Shown here in pieces: positions 1 to 11,837 of a DNA stretch of 64,000 nt. Position numbers and translations under genes: made by a program. The first letter of the stretch is position 1. The number at the start of each line of letters is the position of its first letter. The stretch is from Campylorhamphus procurvoides (taxonomy: Eukaryota > Chordata > Aves > Passeriformes > Dendrocolaptidae): contig WBMV01007501.1 of NCBI GenBank assembly GCA_013396655.1, positions 620,001-684,000 on the forward strand, in the 5' to 3' direction. The notes below the pieces were generated by a model, which saw nothing but the letters and a program-made list of their open reading frames with translations, made no database searches and had not been told where the DNA came from.

Positions 1-3000
1 CTTTCTTTATTTAAAGCACAAACCCCTACAGCTTAATTGTTCTACTTGTGACCCAGTTCCTTTTTCCACCTTCTGCAAACCATTCATCAAGGGCTAAGGA
101 AGTTCTCATGATCATCTCTTCACCAAGATAAAGAATCAGAATCTTTGTAACCTGCCCATTTCTTTCCCAAGTTAAAGAATGATAAACATTGTAACCTGCC
201 TTCAGAAAACACACCCTGCCTCTGACCCTTTTCTGTATGCTTTCCAGTCCTCTCCCTCTTTTAGGGTGTGGCAAGTGAAATCTGCAGAGAGCATTCAAAA
301 TAGAAGAGTAATATGCAACGATACAGAAACAGAGATCTTCCTTGCCTTGTTCTGAGCTCTCTTCATAGTTCCTGAAATCTTATTTGCTATTTTGACCAGC
401 ACCTACCTGCCAGTTTCAGATTCAAAATTATTCCATTTTCTAGCCCTTTTCTCTACCTTTGCCTCTGGCACCTTTTAGAACTACTCCCTCTACATTCTCT
501 ACATGTTTTGAGCAGATAATTGAGGGCTGAGTCGTTCAGTTGTTAATCTGCAAGGGTAAATACCTGTATCCATTAGAAGGCAACAGCTTTCATCAGAAAT
601 AACCCACAATAGAACTGCTCAGTTGCAAACTCTGAGTATCTCTTGTTCACAGAAAGGGACATCCTTGCATCAGAGATCACACAGTCTGGACAAAAAGAGA
701 GACACTGAAGAGACAAAACCGGGCACAAGTGGGTAAAACTGTCTCAGCTAGGACAGCAGAGAAAGCTGGCTCCAGAACCAGACACGGTATCCCTAACAGA
801 TTCGGAAACTCGACACTGAAAAGTAAGACTTCTAACAACTCTACCTCTGCAAACTAGCTCTACCACTTTCAGAGATTAATGGGCAAAACAAAAACATAAG
901 AGTGCTCCACAGATACCAAGGTCTGCACTCACTTGCAAGCCTGCACAGAGGATGTTTTGGACAGAAACTTCCCCGGGGTTATCAACAACCAGCACCAGCC
1001 TGCAACCCTGACACAACCCAGCTACAGTGCTTTACTCAGAGCTTGTCACTGGTGCTGTCCTGCCATAACCCTTGTGACACAGCAATACTGGGAAGCACTA
1101 GAGACTGTCTCCAAGCAGCTTGCCATGGCCTTATACACTGAGCTGTAAAGACAGGAACAAAGCTACACAACTTCCTTGGATGTTGCCTGCCATGGTAGGA
1201 CATCACAAAACAAAAAAACCCTCAAAACATCTTGAGAACAGTTCCATTTCATAATTTCCATTTAAGCAGTAAACAAGAGATCTCACGATGTTGCTACAGG
1301 TTTTGCCAGTACTTTCCAGTAGTACTTGAGGAAATGCATCTAATGCCTAACTCTTGTCATTTGCGCACTTGCATTCCCTTCTTGGTGGAAAAGCACATGA
1401 ACTTTCAGAGCATCATTCCTTCCCTTTGCCTATACATTACCACCACCTGACAAGTTTTACGCTTATGATGGAATTCGATTGTAGTGAAATAGTATATTTA
1501 TATTAATCAATGTCCTCCTTGCACTTCTAAGTCTTCGAAGTATTTTAAAGTGTAAGATCAAACACTAAAGGAACTGTACCTACATGAGTTGACCTTAAAG
1601 CAGTTCTGAGTTTCCAGGAACATTCTTACCCTACAACTAAATTTCATACAATGGAAACAGTGTCACACCAAGTCTATACTGCACCTCGATTCCTGCCTAA
1701 TACAGATTAATTTCTAAAACTAGAGAGGGGAGTATGATCACATAACTGCAATCATCCACTCTTCACTCTGAATACACCCAAAGAGACTCCTCTGCAGTGA
1801 CATGCTGTTGCCATAGCTTCATTTTGGGGTCTCCAATTCCCACCACGGAATGCACCTTCTGAACTTAAGCTCACAGTCTCCCTACATGACGCCTGAGAAA
1901 CATGGTTCAAAATGAGAACTTGGCAAACCAAAACAGACTCCTGGACTTAGCTACATTACTCAACTGGAGAGAGATCATGAGCGTAGCAACATAGATTGGA
2001 AAGCTCTAAGTAGTGGTTCGAAGCAGAGAAGCACACACTGCCACGAGGCTGTATGCACACTACGTGGGTGGGAGGGAGGTTATGCTCTTGCTAAGCAAGA
2101 AATAACAGTGTAGATGTCACAGCTCAACAGGAAGGCTTCCCCCTGAATGTGGATAGGAGATCTATGTTCCAATCTGGTATCCCATAATTGCTGATGCATT
2201 TTTGCAATAAATGGCCATGAAATAACATACAGAACACAAGACCTGAGGCTGGCGTTCGAATCTTACGCCTCATTGTCCCGTGTGCATCTCCAGCACTGCT
2301 CTTAGCCATCTCCTCTGCTATAACCCAATGTGACTGTTTCAGATAGACCATTGAAACGATACATCTCTCAGTCCTGCTTCCAGCTGGCAGCTCTTTCCAA
2401 GCCACATGCTGGAGTCCCCCTAGCTAAGAAGTGGTTAAAAAATACTGACAAAAACAAAAACATTGATGAAAGTATGTGCTATTTTTGAGTCAGAGGGTTT
2501 GTTATTTCTTTGCTCCACAGGCAAGCAAGTGTGCTGAAACACCATCTACTAGATCACGTTCCCTCGAAACTTAGATATGGAGACATCTAGTCTGAGCTTG
2601 AACTGGGTGTAGGACTAAGACAAAGTTGAATAAATGAATACCTGTCAAAGGAGTTGCACTTTTGGGCACAGACTGGAACAGCATGATAGGTACCTACACT
2701 GAGCTGCTTCAAAGATGTCCTTCGGGGATCCTGAACTTGCTTTAACATTCTTGGTAGAGTTGGCATAGCATATCTATGAGCTCACTCTATCTCAAGTCTC
2801 TGAGGAAACACATGGCACCATTCAATATCCATGGAGTTGCTCGGCACTGAAGGCATTCCACCCAGGTACATCACATTGCTGAAATTCAAGGAATCACTTT
2901 GACAGAAGTTGGTTACAAGCTGCAAGTAACTTCAGACCTGCAGCAATTAACCTTGATACCACCCCCAGAATGCCCTCACCTCCTCTGCGTCTTAATCCCC

Positions 3001-6000
3001 TTGAGGATTACCAAGGGGTAAGGCCAGCCATTGTCATTTTATGTCAGCATGGCTCCACTTCTTAGTAAAAAATATTATCCTGTAGGAAGATCCAGGGTTT
3101 GAATAGCACAAGCCCACTACAGAGGAGCCATAGAAGAGTGAAAGTTTATGCAAACTTCCTGGAGGAGACCTGCAACAAATGTATGTGTGCACTTTCTAAA
3201 GCCTATACACAACAAGAAATGTGATAGACCAAACTTCATTAAACACTTACTATGAAAGAACTTCATTATATAATTAGCACATTTTTTGCTCAGGAATCGC
3301 AAAGGGACCACAGGTCAGAGCTGCAGGGATCCAGCAGAATGGTATGGGATCACCTGCATGCATACATCATCTGGTGGGTGCTGTCAGTCTCTCACTTTCC
3401 TGCACTAAACACGGAGGGGCGGGGTGGGGGGAAAGAAATCACCATTTCTCTCTTTACCTCTGCTGCATAAGAGCAAAATGAAAAAAAATTTGAGAACACT
3501 GTTGCAAAGATCAAAAGCCTTTTTCTACTGGCTCTGACCTAGTTCTTTCATTCTTACTAGAGGGAAAAAAAATACTTAAAGGAACATTGTCAAAACTGTT
3601 AGCTCTAAAAATAGACTTACCTTGGCAGTGCTCCCATCTAGATGGGCTCATATTAAGGAGTGCAAACTCACTTTTCCCATATACACACCAATCCTTTCAT
3701 CAATCTGGAAGCACTGGCACTATGCAGCCCAAAGGTCCTCCTAGTCCACATAATCTCTTTTGGGACACTCAAGTACATATTATATATAACTGGTAGGGAA
3801 CTGTGGTATCTTCTAAATTCCTCCTTCATATTTGCAAGTCCATAGCTGTCAGCTATCCCAGTAAAAAATTTTGGACATTTTTCTTAACTAAACCAAAGGA
3901 CATTTGGTGCCATAACTAGACCCCAGCACTCCATGCTAAGACACAATTAAAATAAGCAAATTTGAGGAAGATTTCAACAATTTGTTAGACAAAATTAGCA
4001 AATTTTTCAAAGATTCTCCACAAAGTATAAGCTACAAAATATTTTCACCTTAGCCACACAGAGCATTTCTGAAAGGAGAAACAAAAGAAAGTCTCTGGGT
4101 TTGTGGCTGAAGCTGACAACAGGCAGTTTCCATAGAACAATAGCCCTGGTGGAGCTGGTGGGGCAGCGGATGTTGGCTCAGCCCAGGAACTCCCATGCTC
4201 CAGAATACATGGCTCCCTTGTGCCCCAGGGACCTTCCCACTCCCTGCCAGTTGCATCACAAAACCAGTCACTTGCAAGTTTGCACAAGAAGCCAATTGGC
4301 CCAACCATTCAAAAGCCTTGCTATGCTCTATAAAAAATTCTGAAAACCCTGGAAGCTCATCCTAGCCAAGCTCCAAGCTGATTACTACAGCGACTGGAAG
4401 GCCAGACAACCTCACCTTAAACAAGGTTTTCAGGGCTTTCCTTATTTGCAAGTGTCCAAAACTGACGTGCAGCAAGCCGCAAACCAGGAAAAGTTTTTTC
4501 CAATTAAAATAAACGAATCAAAGAAACAGAAAAACAAAAAAAACAACTATCTGTGCTTCCTGAGTTCAAGACATTTTTAAGTTCAGCAAAATGCCATTTT
4601 TCTACAAAACTATCTACTCAGATTTGATGGCAACTTTCGTTTTGACTGAAGTAGGATCTGTACACTGTGGTACATCAGAGTCATGAAGAACAGGTATCCC
4701 CTTTCCAAACACAAGCCAAAATGCCACATGTTCCCTACCAAAAGTCACAGTTCAGGAACACAACACAACTCACTCCCAGGGATCCAATATGGTAGAAGAT
4801 GCATTAAGATAAAAGTATGCTTTTTAGCAGAGTCCCACAAAGAAACACAGTTCCAGGAGAAAAGGATGGATAATAAAAGGCCTGAAATGTGCATGCACTA
4901 TGTTCACACAAAGCAGTCACAGCCACATGGCTACTTATGCTGTAACAGTCATATTCCTGGGTAAGTGTCAGGGCAACAGAACTATGCAAAGGCAAGAAAC
5001 TTGAGGGAGAAAAAAACAAAATGAGAGGAATGCAGAACATACAGACAAGAAAGCCTGTACTGAGACACCACAGCAGGATGCATCCTGAGGGAATGAAATG
5101 GGAAGAAGGAGTTAAAGAAAAAAATCCCATCTCAGGAGAAGGGAAAAGCACTGCTTCCCAAAGCTTTAGCAGAGCTTTCCTTCATTAATATTTACAAAGC
5201 TTTTAGAGATTCTCAGATGGAGGGCACTGCAGATATGACAGGAATTATTACGGACCTGAAAAGATCTAGCAAACAGAGAGAGAAGGACTTCAAGTAAATA
5301 AAGGAGGATGACATTAGTGAGCACACTGAAATAGGGGTTGCTGCTGGCATATGAACCATCTGGTGCATGGCAGTCCATTTCATTTACTTACTTACCCACT
5401 ACTGGGCACGCATGCCCAATTCTTGTCACTATGCTTTTGCCACCAAAGAAGTAATGCTTTTATTCAGGACCACTACCTTCCTTCTTCGTATCATTCCAGT
5501 CTCCAAGCCTGTCACTGAGTTAAGCGTAAGTTCTTATGCCTGTGCATAAGAATTCTGTTTGCCTCATGTGGAGGCTTAGTTTGAACAACTTGGGAGGTAC
5601 AGAGACACCTTTTGAGACACAGTGGTCTTGTTTACCTTTATTTGTATTTGCATAGGAAGCTGGTTTTCAAGGATGTTAAGCTCCACACCACCTTCAGGAA
5701 GCCCAAGTTTTTGCTGGACTATGATTTGCGCTGTTCACTTGGGTACTCAGCTTCAGCATGATTTTCAGCAATAAAGCAAGTGCTTCTGATGGAATTGTAG
5801 GTCTCAGTATAACTGAGAAACAAAGCTCATGGTAGTCTCAAAATGAACACTCCAAAAATACTGACAAACCCCAAATTAAGCACAGGAAAGGGGACCATAT
5901 AACTGGTTAACACACTGTGGATTTAAACTTTCTAAAGGGCACCAAATAAAGCAGGATTACCAACGCCCCACTCTAAAGCACCAGAAAACGGAATGAATTT

Positions 6001-6150
6001 TGGAAGCAGACAGCAAGAAAGAAGATTTGCTTTTTGCCATACACCTAGCTACCTCCCTTCTCCAACCTCCCAAAAGCCCTATGGAAAGGGAACACATATC
6101 CAATGTCAGACGGCTGCAGGAGCCCAGCATCTATTGGAAGACCTCTGCAA
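1..6150. other. Unique AT-rich DNA, no gene recognised
   Basis: I see no recognisable exon, repeat family or RNA gene here. Open frames are all under about 120 codons, overlap on both strands and resemble no known protein. There is an isolated G-rich run around 3415-3431 and a TATA-like string near 4330, neither with supporting context. The stretch is best read as intergenic or intronic sequence next to the GC island that follows. Confidence 0.6.
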
Positions 6151-6393
6151 AGCATCCACCTGTCCGGGTACTGGCAGGCATCGCCTCAGATCGCGGGCAC
6201 TTCCCCGGCGCCCGCACCTCACGGAGCCCTCACCGCTCCCGGCTGTGCCCAGGGGCTGCAGGAGGGGCCGGGCACAGCTCTGGGGGTGCTGCCGGGGCCC
6301 TGCGGGGCACTGCGGGCCGTGGGCGGCAGCGGGGCCGGCCCGGGGCTGAGCGCGGCCGGGCGGGCAGAGGCGGCACCTCCGGGCCCGCAGGGA

Positions 6394-6424
6394 NNNNNNN
6401 NNNNNNNNNNNNNNNNNNNNNNNN
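6394..6424. other. Assembly gap (31 Ns)
   Basis: There are 31 consecutive undetermined bases in the densest part of the CpG island. GC-rich promoters are a common cause of short-read dropout in bird assemblies. The true length of missing sequence is unknown, so any reading frame across it is meaningless. Confidence 0.99.
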
Positions 6425-6450
6425 GATCAACCTGCAGCGCCGCTGACAGC

Positions 6451-6459
6451 GGGCGGGGC
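6451..6459 (+). promoter_or_regulatory. GC box (Sp1/KLF-type site)
   Basis: The string GGGCGGGGC matches the classical GC-box core. Such strings arise by chance in GC-rich DNA, so support comes from its position, 15 bases before the ACTAYRNNNCCCR match in the same island. Confidence 0.45.
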
Positions 6460-6473
6460 CCGCCGCGGATCCC

Positions 6474-6486
6474 TGGGAAACGTAGT
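6474..6486 (-). promoter_or_regulatory. ACTAYRNNNCCCR promoter motif (ZNF143-like)
   Basis: Read on the minus strand the bases are ACTACGTTTCCCA, which fits the conserved vertebrate promoter motif ACTAYRNNNCCCR at every defined position. It also resembles the ZNF143/STAF site, with two changes in the centre. This motif is typical of CpG-island promoters, often bidirectional ones. The factor assignment is from memory of the motif; binding is inferred. Confidence 0.45.
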
Positions 6487-6633
6487 CCTGGGAAACCCGG
6501 GAAACCTGCTCCCGGCAGCCGGAACCGGGAACCGGGCCGCGGCCGGGCAGGGCACCCCCGGGGGTGTGGGCCGGCAGCACCGCCCCGGGGAGCCTCGTCC
6601 CGCAGCTCGGGGATGTTTCTCTACAGCCGGTCG

Positions 6634-6677
6634 GTCACCTCAGCCCCGGAGCCGTCAGGCTGGACGGCTGAGGTGAC
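6634..6677. repeat. Inverted repeat, 12-bp perfect arms
   Basis: The left arm GTCACCTCAGCC (6634-6645) and right arm GGCTGAGGTGAC (6666-6677) are perfect reverse complements separated by 20 bases. Within the spacer AGCCGTC can alternatively pair with GACGGCT, so two competing hairpins are possible. It lies at the downstream edge of the CpG island and could be a transcribed leader structure or a palindromic factor site. Confidence 0.8.
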
Positions 6678-6730
6678 AGCCCGGCCCGTGCCCGTCCCTG
6701 CCCCGGGCTCCATCCTGTCCCACTCTGACA

Positions 6731-6856
6731 GGTCCTCCGGCAAATCCAGAAAACGAAGGAGATTGGGGCACAGATTAGGGACCCTTTATTCAGGTCCTCC
6801 AGTAAATCCAGAAAACGAAGGAGGTTGGGACAGAGATTAGGGACCCTTTACTTCAA
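6731..6856. repeat. 62-bp tandem duplication
   Basis: Two copies of a unit of about 62 bp begin with GGTCCTCC at 6731 and 6793 and differ at only a few positions. Both end in the string AGGGACCCTTTA. A short second-level duplication (TCAAATCT twice) follows directly. The repeat straddles the boundary between the GC island and AT-rich DNA and explains the C-terminal part of the long open frame there. Confidence 0.9.
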
Positions 6857-9800
6857 ATCTTCAAATCTTATACCAAACAGCCTGGCACCCTCAGATGTGC
6901 CCTGAAATATGGGTTGTCTGAATGACAGCTGTGGCCTTGTGCCCTTTTCAGTTTCACTCTGAGCTATCAAAAAGGTTTTGAAGATTTTTTAAAAAACAGA
7001 CATTTTTTTCATTTAAAATGTAGCATTAAATATTGACCTGTCCAGAAAGAGTCTAGTTACTTTATTCACCAAAATTACATCATTGCTAAAATCCAGATGA
7101 CTACAGCAAAGGGACTGAGTATACACGGTCAAATACGGATAGGGTATGAAAATAGTCACATGGTCTTTTTATTCGTAGTGGCTAGTGGAGCTAATAAGTG
7201 TTATTTTTGCAAAACAAACTTCCATGAGGTCAAATTTCAAATTAGAGTGCGAGAACATTCAATATCCAAGTTAATATAGTACCCCAGGAATTCTGACATT
7301 CTTGAAATATCTAAAAGTAGTTTAAAAATAAGTCTCCTTTATTTATTTTATGAAGGAAAACCAAAGCCTATGGGGAATGGCCTTAAAACCCAAGTGTTCC
7401 CGCAAGCCTTCTATTAACCAGCTTTGCCCTGAAGACCTGGCTTGTTCTTTGCTCCATAAGCACTTGAACTATTAGCCTGTGTGTTGTACATGACTTAAGA
7501 TACAAGCTTCCTGAAGCAGCAGCCTCATCATTCACATGTTTGCAAACTGGAAGGCATACTCACAGTGCATTACAAGAAATAGTGATTGAGAGGGTATGCT
7601 GGTACTCCCAAGTGCAATAGTCTCACACCTGATCCCATACGCTGGGAGAAATGGGCTCATCCTCACATACTTTCTGTCAAGAAAATAGGATGTTCCTAGA
7701 TTTCACAGTTTTCAAATATATATCATACACACATAGAGTATTCACTACGTAATATGCTTCTGTGATTTTGATGACATTTTTTATTAAACTTATGTATTCA
7801 AATATTAATTATTTATTTGACTGTGACAATATTTGGAGGTGTGTTAGAGGAATTACCTGACTAATGCATATGTGAAGCAGTGCTTTCTTTGTTGGAATGA
7901 ATGTTGGAAGCCATAGAAGGAATAAATCAAAGCTTGGAGTTCAAGTGACATGGGCATGGAGAGCTGGAGTCCTATCCCCATTAGTACGCTGAATTTCTGA
8001 CTGGTAACATTTCAGCTATGGGCCCTGAGGACATCCCCAGTGAGTACAACTTTACTAAACCCTTTAAACAGCCCTGTAGTTTTTAATTACAACCTTGTGC
8101 CTGCTGAAGAACAGCAAAATTATGGCTGTGACTAGATAGCAAATAGGGCATGACAGATGTTAAAAGGTATAGTGTTTGATATCTGGTGTTACATGATAGC
8201 TAGTGAAACCTAATATTTAGCAGTATCTGAAACCATCCGAAACTTACTAAATTCTGGTCAAAACTAGACAAATTGTAATTTACTGTATGTCACTCATTAG
8301 AGAAAAGAGGCTGTGAATTGATTCAATTAATCTATGGTAAAGTACAATCTGTTTTGAGAAGAGCTTTCAAAAACATCAGTGAGAGTGAGCTAACTTTCTT
8401 AAAACAACCTGCTAAATTATAGAGTAGAAAAAGACTGTCTTTCTCTGCTCAGAAAGAGCTCTCTCTTGCTTTTTCTGCCTTGCTTTCTTGCTTCTCTTTT
8501 TACCTTGCCTCTCTCCAAACAGGTTTCTTCTAAACTTTCTCTTAAAAGTGTAGCAAATTCCCTTCAAACAGGCTTGGTTTGTCACAGCCAAAGTCAGTTT
8601 GCTGTGTACTTTGCCCTAGGTCAGCAGATGAAATAGGCAATACTGACCAGAGGCTCCTTAGCCATTTGAATTATTCCTGAATAGAACTTCTGCCAGCAGA
8701 TGAAAGTATATTCATCAACAGCATTGCTCTACTACAAGGGTTCTCAAATCTAAACAAGGTTTTAGACTTGTATACTTCAATACACTGTCATCCATAACCA
8801 TCTTTCTCTTTTTATTCCCCTTTCACCTTACAGAAATTCAGCAGTCCTTAAACTTTAACAAGCCCTCGTTCTCCTAAGTCCTTTCTGTAAAACAGTGAAA
8901 TTCTCACTCATCTTCATCTGATGAGCTTGTTAGCAAAGAACTTCTGCTGTATCATGAGACCCAAGATTTTCAAACAAAATTAATTATTTTGGGTGTCCAA
9001 ACACAAGCACAGAGGCAGCTTTCAGGGACAGTTGAAGAAACATCTGAAAATCATTGACCTCAAGTCAGGCACCACATGTCTCTAGCAGTGAACAGCAGCA
9101 CAGCCATGACTGAACATTTTTGACTGTGATTTGCTTAGCAGAGTGGGCCTAAACTGTGATGGTGGGATTAAAACCATTCAGAGTTTGTCATCAAACTCAA
9201 GTGTAACAGAAATAGCCCTGTCACAGGACCATACCACCTCCCTAATAACTCAGTATCTGGACTCTTATGTTATCTTGCGTATTCCTGGGAAAGAATATGT
9301 GGAAATGGGTGCATATTTCAAAGGTAACTGAAGGTAAGCACATTTAGATGGGGGAAAGGTGTGGGAGGAACATGCATAGGACTATACAGATTTGATACTG
9401 ATGGGGAAGGAGAAGTGGGGTTTTCCACTTCAGTACCTCTGCCAGTAGCAGGGGCTGAAAGAGGAAAAGGGAAGGGCTGTATGGTGGTTCAGGCACTCTC
9501 AGTACACGCCCTAGGCCACAAGCTGCTATTGTTTCGTAATGAAAAACAAGGAAGTTTCAGCAGAAACACTACAGTGTAGAAGATAGGTGAAAATACAGGT
9601 GTGGAAGTGGTAAGCAGAGGATTCCCTTCCAATTTCCCTCCCTTTGTCAGTCAGCCACACGGGTGGAAAAACAGCCTAAGGAGTACTGGGTGCCATATCT
9701 GGAGTGAGAGGAGGAGGGGGTGGAGTTTCTCTGCATTATCTTTCTTTCTCTAGGAAGTGACATTTCCTAAGAAACCTGCTGAATTTCATGCAAATACCTG

Positions 9801-10870
9801 AAAAGCACAGGGAGAAAACACTGTGCATTGCTGCCTATTTTTTTTTATCCCAAATAAAAAGGAGCACTTCAAGTCAACAACATGTACTGAGAAAAGGGGA
9901 GAAGCAGAGTTTCAGTATAAGCCCAATTCTCTGATCATGGAAACAGAATCTTATGCTAGCCTTACCACCACAAAATGAATGTAGTTATGGTATGTGTTAC
10001 AGTGCAAATGCCAGTATTCAAATGTAGTTTTGTGGTGTCTGAGAATGACTTCGAATAAGCTATTAGGCAGGGAAATTGTAGTCTGCCCAAAAATAGATAA
10101 ACATGTTTGAAATATATGTAATACAATTTTAACAGTGTCACTAAGGCACTGAAATTGAGGTTTTACTAGGGTAGTAGTCTAATTACATAATTAATATTTT
10201 TTCTATACTATTGCTGAAATATACTTTGAGTAATGTTTATCTTACATAGTTACATTTCCTTATTGTCAAAAATATTTTGTGTTATAATCCATAACATTAC
10301 AGGGAGTGCATTTGGGTTGTGTAGAAGATTCAGAAACAACCACAGGATGTCTGCAAGGTGTATTTTATCATTACTATGGCAATTTCTGGTGTTTAATTTT
10401 CGTTTTTTTCAGTCTTTTATTTTTTAAAGAAAAATATATTCTTAAATAGCCATATCATCTGCTCTTAATTTCAAGGAACAAATGGAATTTGAGTGTAAAA
10501 TACTCAGAAAACTCGTAGAATTTATTATGTTTTATTTCAAATGATAGAAAAAGGGAAGCTGATGGGTTAACATGATCCATACATATCTGAGGCAGACAGT
10601 GCTATACACAAATGTCACTCCTGTTATAAGTGTGAGGTTAATTCCACTCTCCAGTAACACCAATATCTTATGCACAGAGAATGGTATTGAACTTTTGCCA
10701 TCATTGAATGCTTTGATGTATTATTTCATTCATTGCTTTGTGGTAAGCTATAGAAAACTTTTATGCAAATGTGAAAACATGCTACACATTTTCCTCTCGA
10801 AGCAAGTTTGTGACAGCTTGCCCAGCAGTACAGTCTAAAATCAGCAGTGTGGCTGCAGGTAGTGACCCTA
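6857..10870. other. Unique AT-rich DNA, no gene recognised
   Basis: This is unique-looking DNA with a pyrimidine-rich patch around 8450-8520 and short A or T runs. If the island at 6.2-6.7 kb is a promoter reading rightward, this would be the first intron, but I see no convincing exon. Open frames near 9131 and 9361 match nothing I recognise. Confidence 0.55.
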
Positions 10871-10874
10871 GCTG

Positions 10875-11190
10875 TGGCTGCCTTAGATGACAGCTTTTTG
10901 AGTCAGGCTTTTCCAGCTGTGTATGGAGGGAGACTGGGAGAAACCAGGCATAAACTTAAAAAAAAAGAGCTTCAGGCTGTGTATAAGGAAAACCTTTTCC
11001 ATCCAGTGGGCAGTCATGGATTGGAGCAGGTTGGTGCTCAGAGCAGTTTTGCAGCCACCATCCCTGGCCATTTCCAAGCTGCCGCTGGATGAAGCCCTAC
11101 GCAACCTGCTCTGATCTTGCACCTAGCCCTGCTTGGAGCATGAGGTTGCGCTGTAGACCTCCCCTGAGGTCCCTCCCACCATAAATCATC
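10875..11190 (+). mobile_element. CR1 LINE, sense 3' end, degraded
   Basis: The order of segments follows the CR1 3' region: a stretch corresponding to the end of ORF2 (like 'gattggagcaggtt' near 11020), then a block ending in CCTGAGGTCCCTCCCACC around 11163-11180, which is the typical CR1 tail just before the short terminal repeats. Divergence is substantial and the element is heavily 5'-truncated, as usual for CR1. It is a non-coding fossil. Confidence 0.75.
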
Positions 11191-11837
11191 CCATATCTTA
11201 TGGATGCTTTTAGCTACCATGGACCAGCACTGCTATCTAAAGTGGTGGATTACCTTCCTGCTGACTACTGTTATCATTAACCTCAAACAGCCTTCCTTTC
11301 TACTGAAACGTAGCCTGGTACAAAGCCAGTGTTATGCCCATCAGTTACCTGCTCATTCACTGGTGACTTCTCAAACACTATGGTAGCACATGGAATTGGG
11401 CAGTAAGAAGTGGGAACAATGAAGTGAAGGTAGTGTCACTGATACAGAATGTTTCAGCAGTAGCCTCAGATGAGTTAGTTTGTACTGGAGATCTGAGAGC
11501 AGTGAATGAGATTTGTGGTTTCCTGAAAAATGCTTTTGTCCCTTTTCTGCAGAGAAAAATAACACGAGTGCCCTCCTTGCTGATGATTGGAGGGTGTGAA
11601 TCGCTGAGCCCTACTGCATAAGCACTCCTCATAGGAAATGAAAGAACCATACCTAATAGAGGATGTGTATGTAAACAGAACTAGAGACGCAGTCTACTGT
11701 AGCAGGTTCATGTGACCAGTTGGCAAATAGTTGAGTAAGTTGTTTAAACAATCCTGACTCCTGCTGTTTGCTGAACTGCAACTTAACATGGGCTGGAACA
11801 ATTCAGTGCTCCAGGTAACCTGCAGGTACTGAATTGC
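11191..11837. other. Unique spacer between two CR1 copies
   Basis: No gene or repeat is recognised. Several short open frames overlap on both strands between about 11370 and 11650; this is a sign of chance openness rather than coding. Confidence 0.5.

Larger units (their letters stand above)
6160..6735. promoter_or_regulatory. CpG island, probable promoter
   Basis: Base composition changes sharply here from AT-rich to strongly G+C-rich with many CpG dinucleotides, and returns to AT-rich after about 6740. Inside are a GC box, a match to the conserved promoter motif ACTAYRNNNCCCR on the minus strand, and repeated CCGGAA/CCGGGA strings that could bind ETS-type factors. In birds such islands usually mark promoters and first exons of broadly expressed genes. 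Which strand is transcribed is not clear. Open frames of up to 245 codons run through the island, but they cross the assembly gap, occur on both strands and continue into a tandem repeat, so I attribute them to GC-rich composition. The gap may have removed a first exon. Confidence 0.7.

Noticed and set aside
2245..2275. tRNA-like B-box string (gttcgaatc)
   Set aside because: The sequence on either side does not form a T-stem and no A-box or cloverleaf could be drawn.
6103..6840. 245-codon open frame through the CpG island
   Set aside because: It crosses an assembly gap of unknown length, runs into the 62-bp tandem repeat, and other frames on both strands are also open because of high GC content.
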